Part shown: piece by piece, positions 59,037-64,000 of the stretch
Position numbering within the stretch: position 1 is the first letter of the stretch
How the letters are laid out: every line of letters starts with the position of its first letter
NCBI GenBank assembly: GCA_023374045.1
Contig: CM041777.1
Span: forward strand, 459,290,251-459,354,250
Origin: Limonium bicolor
Lineage: Eukaryota > Streptophyta > Magnoliopsida > Caryophyllales > Plumbaginaceae
Direction: 5' to 3'
DNA: 64,000 nucleotides
The notes under the pieces: model-generated
Database searches by the model: none
Told to the model about the DNA's origin: nothing
What the model saw: only the letters and a program-made list of their open reading frames with translations
Translations under genes and position numbers: made by a program

Positions 59037-61674
59037 ATTTCATGGGAGCCTTGTTGAGTGTATTCGCAGGTTGAAGGCATATATATATGTGGAAATTCAG
59101 TGGTTTAAGATTATTGTTATTTAAGGGCCTAAGTGCCAAGATTTTAAGTTTAAGCATTAATGATGATGTGGGAAGTTTTGGTGTAAATGGGTGTTAAGCT
59201 ATTGTGATGAGAATTTTTTGTGTATTGTTGTTTGGTGGAGAAAAACCATGGTTAGGAGGTTACTATATACTAGAGAACCCATGGCAAAAATTTAAAGGAG
59301 AGTTTAAGTGTTTAAGATATCCTAAGGAATTTAATGAATAAGGAAGTACTAGGAATGTTCTATGGGTTGTCTTGATGAAAAAGGGTTGAAGTTAAGAGTT
59401 TTAATGACTTATGATGACTTAGGTATCACCATGGAGTATTAGGAATCAAAAGAATGTATTTGGTATTTAGGACTTAGGCAAATGTTGGTGCACATCTAGG
59501 AACGAAAATAATGTAATGATGATGGAAGTTTAATCTTGTTAAGGAACCTTAAGTGAATGTTTAAAAGAGTTTAGATAGTGAGAGATGCTTGGGAGATGAT
59601 GTTATAGTGGTGAAGGAAACATTTGGCATAGTGGTTACATAGGTATGAACCACCACCTAGAAAAACTAGAGGAAAACATTACAAGTTTAGCATTATCACA
59701 AGGAAAATGCATAATGACTAAGATGGATTTTGGGTGGATGAATTAAGGTATTTTAAGGAGGGCTTAAGGTGTATTTGAGGTGCCCAAATGAGGTTATAAC
59801 ATATGAGGATATATGAGGAGAAGTTTGGAGTTGAAAAAGAAATTAGAAACAAGTTTTTTAGAGCCGACCGGCCTTAGGACCGGACTTGCAAGGTCGGTCG
59901 GGCTCTGTTACACTACCGGAAAATGTTTCTGGAATCGACCGGACTTAGGACCGGACTTACAAGTCGGTCGGCGGGCTTCTGTTTTGTGAGGGAAATTAGT
60001 TTCTGGAATAGACCGGACATGGGACGGACTTGTCAAGTCCGGTCGGCATGAATTTAGTACGGATTATAAGTCTCTGGAATCGACCGGACATAGGACCGGA
60101 CATGTAAGTCCGGTCGGAGTGAATTTCCAACGGTAAAAGGTACTGGAATGGACCGACTTGGCAACGGTCGGTAAGTCCGGTCGAGCCTAAAAATAAAAAA
60201 AAAAAAAAGAAAATTTCAATTTCTAAGAATGGTAATGGGTAATGAGGTATGCCCTTGGTAGGGTAGTAGTATGATTGGGGCCCTAAGAACTTAAGGAATT
60301 AAGTTAAGATTAAGTATAAGTTTTAGTGTTTAAAGTTAAGTTTGTAAGACTAAGTGATAAAGACTTGAGAGGTTATTGAGTGGAAGTCCTTAGGGACTAA
60401 GTGAGTTAGGTAAGGTGCAAATAACTAATACCTAAAAATGAATGAATGTTTTAGGTTTGTGAGTTGGGACCCCGAAGAAGATTAGTCAAACAACGATCGA
60501 CGGTGAACGGTACAATCCTTTTCGTGACCTGCTTGCTAACGAGGGTCCCTCGGCTTGTGTGCTATCTGTTTATTTGCTATGACTAAAACAAGATAAAGCA
60601 TGCAACCGGTTTTATTGTTCTCGTTGTGATTGTGTTATATTTACACTAACCCGCGAGATTTGAGATTGTTACTAACCAAGTTTAGTACTTACTGAGTTGA
60701 GAATAAGAGTTAAGTTGATGGTTGTTGGTTAATGCCCGTTAAGGCTTAGCTAGCACATGGTGTTTAAGATGTCTACTAACTGGAACTTGAGTGAGGAAAC
60801 CCGGGACCGATCTCCGGTCATGCATGCTAAGTGAAAGGGGGACGGTATCTGAATCAGATCCGCCCTCCGCTTAAGGACTTGTCTTCGGACTTGTAGCCTA
60901 GGGCCGGATGCCGGCTCAGCTACGCTGGACTCCCGTCCAGAGTAGGTGGCATTAAGATGGGGCGGTGGGATCACCTAAATCCCAGGTTCGAATTAAGCTA
61001 CAACCAATCCCTTCCAGGAAAGGTTTGTATACTGAGATTAAGAGATGAGATTGAGATTAAGATTAAGGTAAGGTAAGGAACTGAGATTAAGGAAATGAGG
61101 ACTAAGGAGGGGGGTTACTAACCCACTTGTTAAGGGAACGCTTGAGTCGTTCATTGCTTGTGAACTATATATGTTCATCTGTGGTTATTGTTATTGCACT
61201 TCATATTATGTTTGTGTATGTAATCAATTTCCATGCTATCGACAATTAGTCGTCGTAGCCCCGTTAGCTTGGGGGCCATGAGAGGGTGTACCAGCATTCG
61301 TGCTGACCCCCTCGGGGCTATTTTACACTTGCAGGTAAGAGGCCCATGAGGACGCACTACGAGAGTAGGAGCGGTTAGACTTAGGAGGGGACATTTATTT
61401 TGAATTCGGGTTACGCCTGTGCACCCGACTGTTTATATTAAATTGTTGTAAGTTGAGATTACGTTGAGATACTAGTACTCGGTTGGTTGTGAGATTGTGT
61501 ATGTTGATGTTTTGAGTTGGATAAGTATTTTGGTTAAGTATTGTAAATATTAATCCGGTATATTCTAACGATCAGACCGTGGCAAGGTCCAGGTGTTGTT
61601 TATTTCCGCTGCGACGTTTTCGATTAAGTGTTCAGATTGCGATAACCATGATAGGCTTTGGATGGGGTATTACA
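59037..61674 (+). mobile_element. 3' portion of a related LTR (5' part missing)
   Basis: Begins within text resembling the AlkB-element LTR about 1.4 kb from its start (TGTTGAGTGTATT.GCAGGTT.AAGGCA). It ends GGGGTATTACA at 61674. It carries a five-unit GACCGGAC palindrome array and a hairpin pair at about 61292-61318, followed by TTGCAGGTAAGAGG. No PBS follows, so it was a 3' or solo LTR. Short tracts of GAGATTAAG repeats lie near 61030-61105. No gene seen. Confidence 0.82.
59865..60186. repeat. Five-unit GACCGGAC palindrome array
   Basis: Units begin near 59865, 59936, 60009, 60081 and 60150 (about 71 bp). They pair CGACCGGAC with GTCCGGTCG or a variant and share a TCTGGAAT-like spacer. Closest in motif to 1885-2275. 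Confidence 0.9.
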
Positions 61675-62663
61675 CAAATACATACTTACCAAAACTATTC
61701 AATTGTTACTCTATTCCAATAGATAATTATGAAAATTCCAAATAACCCTTACTAAGTACCTGTATGGTAGTACCTATTAAACCATATACCGAAATATACT
61801 TGCATGAATCCCTAGTTACTTCTTCCTAGCATTTTGATAAGTAGTATTCTCAAAACATATAATTTAATCCGCCCATTTGATTTCGAACAATTTGGATCTC
61901 CAACTTTCACTTTCAACTGTTTATTCTATAAACCAATTTCCAAATCCCTTCATAAAATCCTAAAGATTTACCTTTACTTTCAATGAACATGATCTACCAA
62001 CAACTAAGTTTTGATCCTGAAACCTGTGGGTTATGGATCCACCACTAATCCATTATCTTTTAATTTTTTTCCTATGGATTTTCTAACTTTAGGTTATCTT
62101 ACGTATTTGATCCTTAATAATATATTACACACTTTTTATTTCTAAGTTATCACCTTAGGCATGATTCTCTATCATCCTTTATTAGAAAATTAGAAATATT
62201 TGTAATACTACGCTATGGCTAATACAGTAATCCTGCTATTTCCAAAGACCTGGTTCCACATTATATTTCCTATAAAGAAACTCAAATCAAGTGGGGTTTG
62301 ACTCCATGTCGTGTCAACATCAATGATAGTCATTTTGAGTATCTAAATATTCACAGTACATTTCAACCCAATTTATATTTTTTCAAGGTCTCACACAACG
62401 CCCTATAATTCCTTTGATCGTATAAAGACAAACCGTCTTAGTAGTAGAGGTGAGAAATTCTATAAGGACGGTGCATAGATAGAGCATTCAAGAATAAGTG
62501 TAGTAATGTAAGTGAAGTATGGGGTAAGGGTAACGTGCTCTTTCTGATCCTCAATTCCCAATTCTACCCCAATTCCCCAGTTTTAAGGGCACCTATATTC
62601 TAAGTATTTCACTCGACTTGTTTTCTCGGGCTCAGAGCGTAACTACGCTCTGATACCACTTTC
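61675..62663 (-). other. Leader and PBS of a minus-strand Gypsy element
   Basis: On plus, GCTCTGATACCA at 62647-62658 is the reverse complement of the iMet-type PBS, next to an LTR end at 62664. On minus the PBS overlaps the stem TCAGAGCGTA-GT-TACGCTCTGA. The remaining ~970 bp is A/T-rich leader with no gag start, cut at 61674 by the neighbouring LTR. Confidence 0.82.
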
Positions 62664-64000
62664 TGTAACGCCCCTATTAAACATAAATGCAGCGGAAATA
62701 AAATCTCTAATGGCGATTACAGATCATCGGGTTCCAAACACCCGGTACAAAACCTCACCAATTACTACTTACAAGTGTTACAGTCTGAACTCGAGAAAAC
62801 AATGTAAACATAACTTAAAATGAACAAAGCAACTCTCTATACTTCCTAATTCCCATCCCAATCACTCATACTCTTCGTGGCCACCTGTATGAACAATTCG
62901 TACCTGCAAGATGAAACCAAGCAGCCCACCCCGGGAGGGATGAGTCAGTTCCCTGGAATGGAACTGGTACAATTCTCCAAAACAAAAGTTTAAAACATAA
63001 CTCTTGAAATAAACAATAACTTGAAGTCAAATGCTTAAAACAAAAACAGAAGAACAAGGATCACAACCAATCACCAAGTCAAAGGTAACAAGTCAAGGAT
63101 AGAGATAAATATCAAGAAGGTAAAGTTAGTCAATTAAGAAAAAACCACATCATAAGTCAGTGAACATCCATTACTTGTGTTAGATTCAGTTCCAATTAGG
63201 AGTAGAAAGACCCAAGTTGTCACAAGGACTAGGAATGGAAGAAGAGACCCAAGAACCAAACTCAAGAGTGGAATAAAACCAATTGGGAGAGATGGCCCCC
63301 ACCGCCAGTCAGTTGTCACAAGGACGAGGTAAACAGACCTCCGCTGTCAGTTGTCCATATGGACGAGGTATAGCAGACCTCCGCTGCCACCGACCCGTTC
63401 TCAGTCATCGGTGAAAAGTGTGTGCACCACTTATTAGAAATAATCCATACCCAATACCAAGATTGACATTTTCCCATATTCCCACTAGATTATTAACTGT
63501 ACAAGTGCAATACCAAAACACTCAGTCCTACAGAGTGCAGAGGCGTAAACCCTCAACAGTCAATATCTAATGAGGCAACCAGATAAGAGGAACCAATGAT
63601 CATGTGAGTTGTACACCCAAGGCTCAGTTAGTCACATCAAGCTGAGTTAGTCACACATCCAATTTCCTTTCAAGATTCATTCAAACTCATTTAGCGTTTC
63701 TCAAAACATTCCATAAAATTCGTCACCAAAAGCATCTGAGTACGAGAAATCGTACCTGGTATGTGTAGAAGCAGTAACCAAACTTGAAAATGCGAACTAC
63801 TTCCACTAATCACCTATAATTAAGGTATTCCAAGCATTGATTAGTTAAGGAACTATAATGCTACACATCTTTCATTATTACTAGTCTATAGTTTTGGTTT
63901 ACAATTACTCTCTCTTAAGGATCTGGCTAGATCTCGTAATTAAATCTTTAATGTACATTTTAACTTATTCCATTTACCTACTCCTGAATATAGGTTTAGC
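62664..64000 (-). repeat. 5' LTR of a minus-strand Gypsy element, partial
   Basis: On minus it ends GGGGCGTTACA at 62664; the start is beyond the window. A GC-rich hairpin-like stretch followed by TTTCATCTTGCAGGTA (on minus) lies near 62900-62945, as in the other LTRs. No coding potential recognised. Confidence 0.8.
63309..63386. repeat. ~38-bp tandem repeat, two copies
   Basis: TCAGTTGTC...GGACGAGGTA...CAGACCTCCGCTG occurs twice in a row, with a partial third match near 63213 (AAGTTGTCACAAGGAC). Confidence 0.8.

Noticed and set aside
34192..59041. Target-site duplication for the AlkB array
   Set aside because: Left GAGAC and right ATTTC do not match, and shifting the boundary by a few bases does not help.

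Overview
This window is intergenic, repeat-dense DNA from a flowering plant with a large genome, most likely a eudicot; I cannot name the species. Nearly every base belongs to an LTR retrotransposon of the Ty3/Gypsy superfamily. The evidence is Athila-type and Tekay (chromovirus)-type gag and pol domains, tRNA primer-binding sites, polypurine tracts, TG...CA LTR ends and 5-bp target-site duplications (TSDs). No intact host gene is visible. The only host-gene trace outside transposons is a GRF-zinc-finger pseudogene at about 31.6-32.0 kb.

Left half (1-29,603): one old Athila-like element on the minus strand (5' LTR 28,128-29,603, leader, gag 5,982 down to 1, continuing off the window) has been opened by four nested insertions. 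(i) A 4.4-kb solo LTR, 104-4,491 (minus), with TSD ACTCC, sits inside gag. (ii) A complete non-autonomous element (LARD), 6,016-12,198 (plus), with TSD AATAG, sits just upstream of gag. (iii) A complete but decayed Tekay element, 12,737-27,989 (plus), with TSD CAAAC, sits in the leader. (iv) A 5.2-kb solo LTR, 18,135-23,372 (plus), with TSD CACAT, lies inside the pol gene of (iii). Four TSDs match exactly, so the order of events can be read directly.

Middle (29,604-34,196): an LTR fragment that the Athila element had inserted into, a ~0.8-kb island with the GRF pseudogene, then the first 1.9 kb of another LTR related to the 5.2-kb solo LTR.

Right half (34,197-59,036): the most interesting part. 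It is an LTR-internal-LTR-internal-LTR array with ~4.0-kb LTRs and two ~6.43-kb internal regions, nearly identical. The element is a Tekay-type chromovirus (gag with two zinc knuckles, PR, RT, RNase H, integrase, C-terminal chromodomain). Between gag and protease it carries a complete AlkB-type 2-oxoglutarate/Fe(II) dioxygenase domain resembling plant ALKBH1-type proteins, with all expected catalytic residues in copy 2. Gag is split by short GT-AG introns whose phases match. The same gag donor can join in frame either to the AlkB exon, which ends in a stop, or to the protease exon. I infer a splice switch between Gag-AlkB and Gag-Pol. The Tekay element in the left half has neither the introns nor AlkB, so it is a built-in comparison.

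Right edge (59,037-64,000): the 3' part of yet another LTR, then the leader, PBS and 5' LTR of a further minus-strand Gypsy element running off the window.

Across most of the LTR families, arrays of short GGAC/GTCC-cored palindromes recur with a period near 70 bp. Several LTRs share a structured hairpin pair, and the PBS of two elements is folded into a covarying hairpin. The frameshifts that separate the two AlkB-element copies are almost all 1-5 base deletions with few substitutions, so some may be sequencing or assembly errors rather than true decay.
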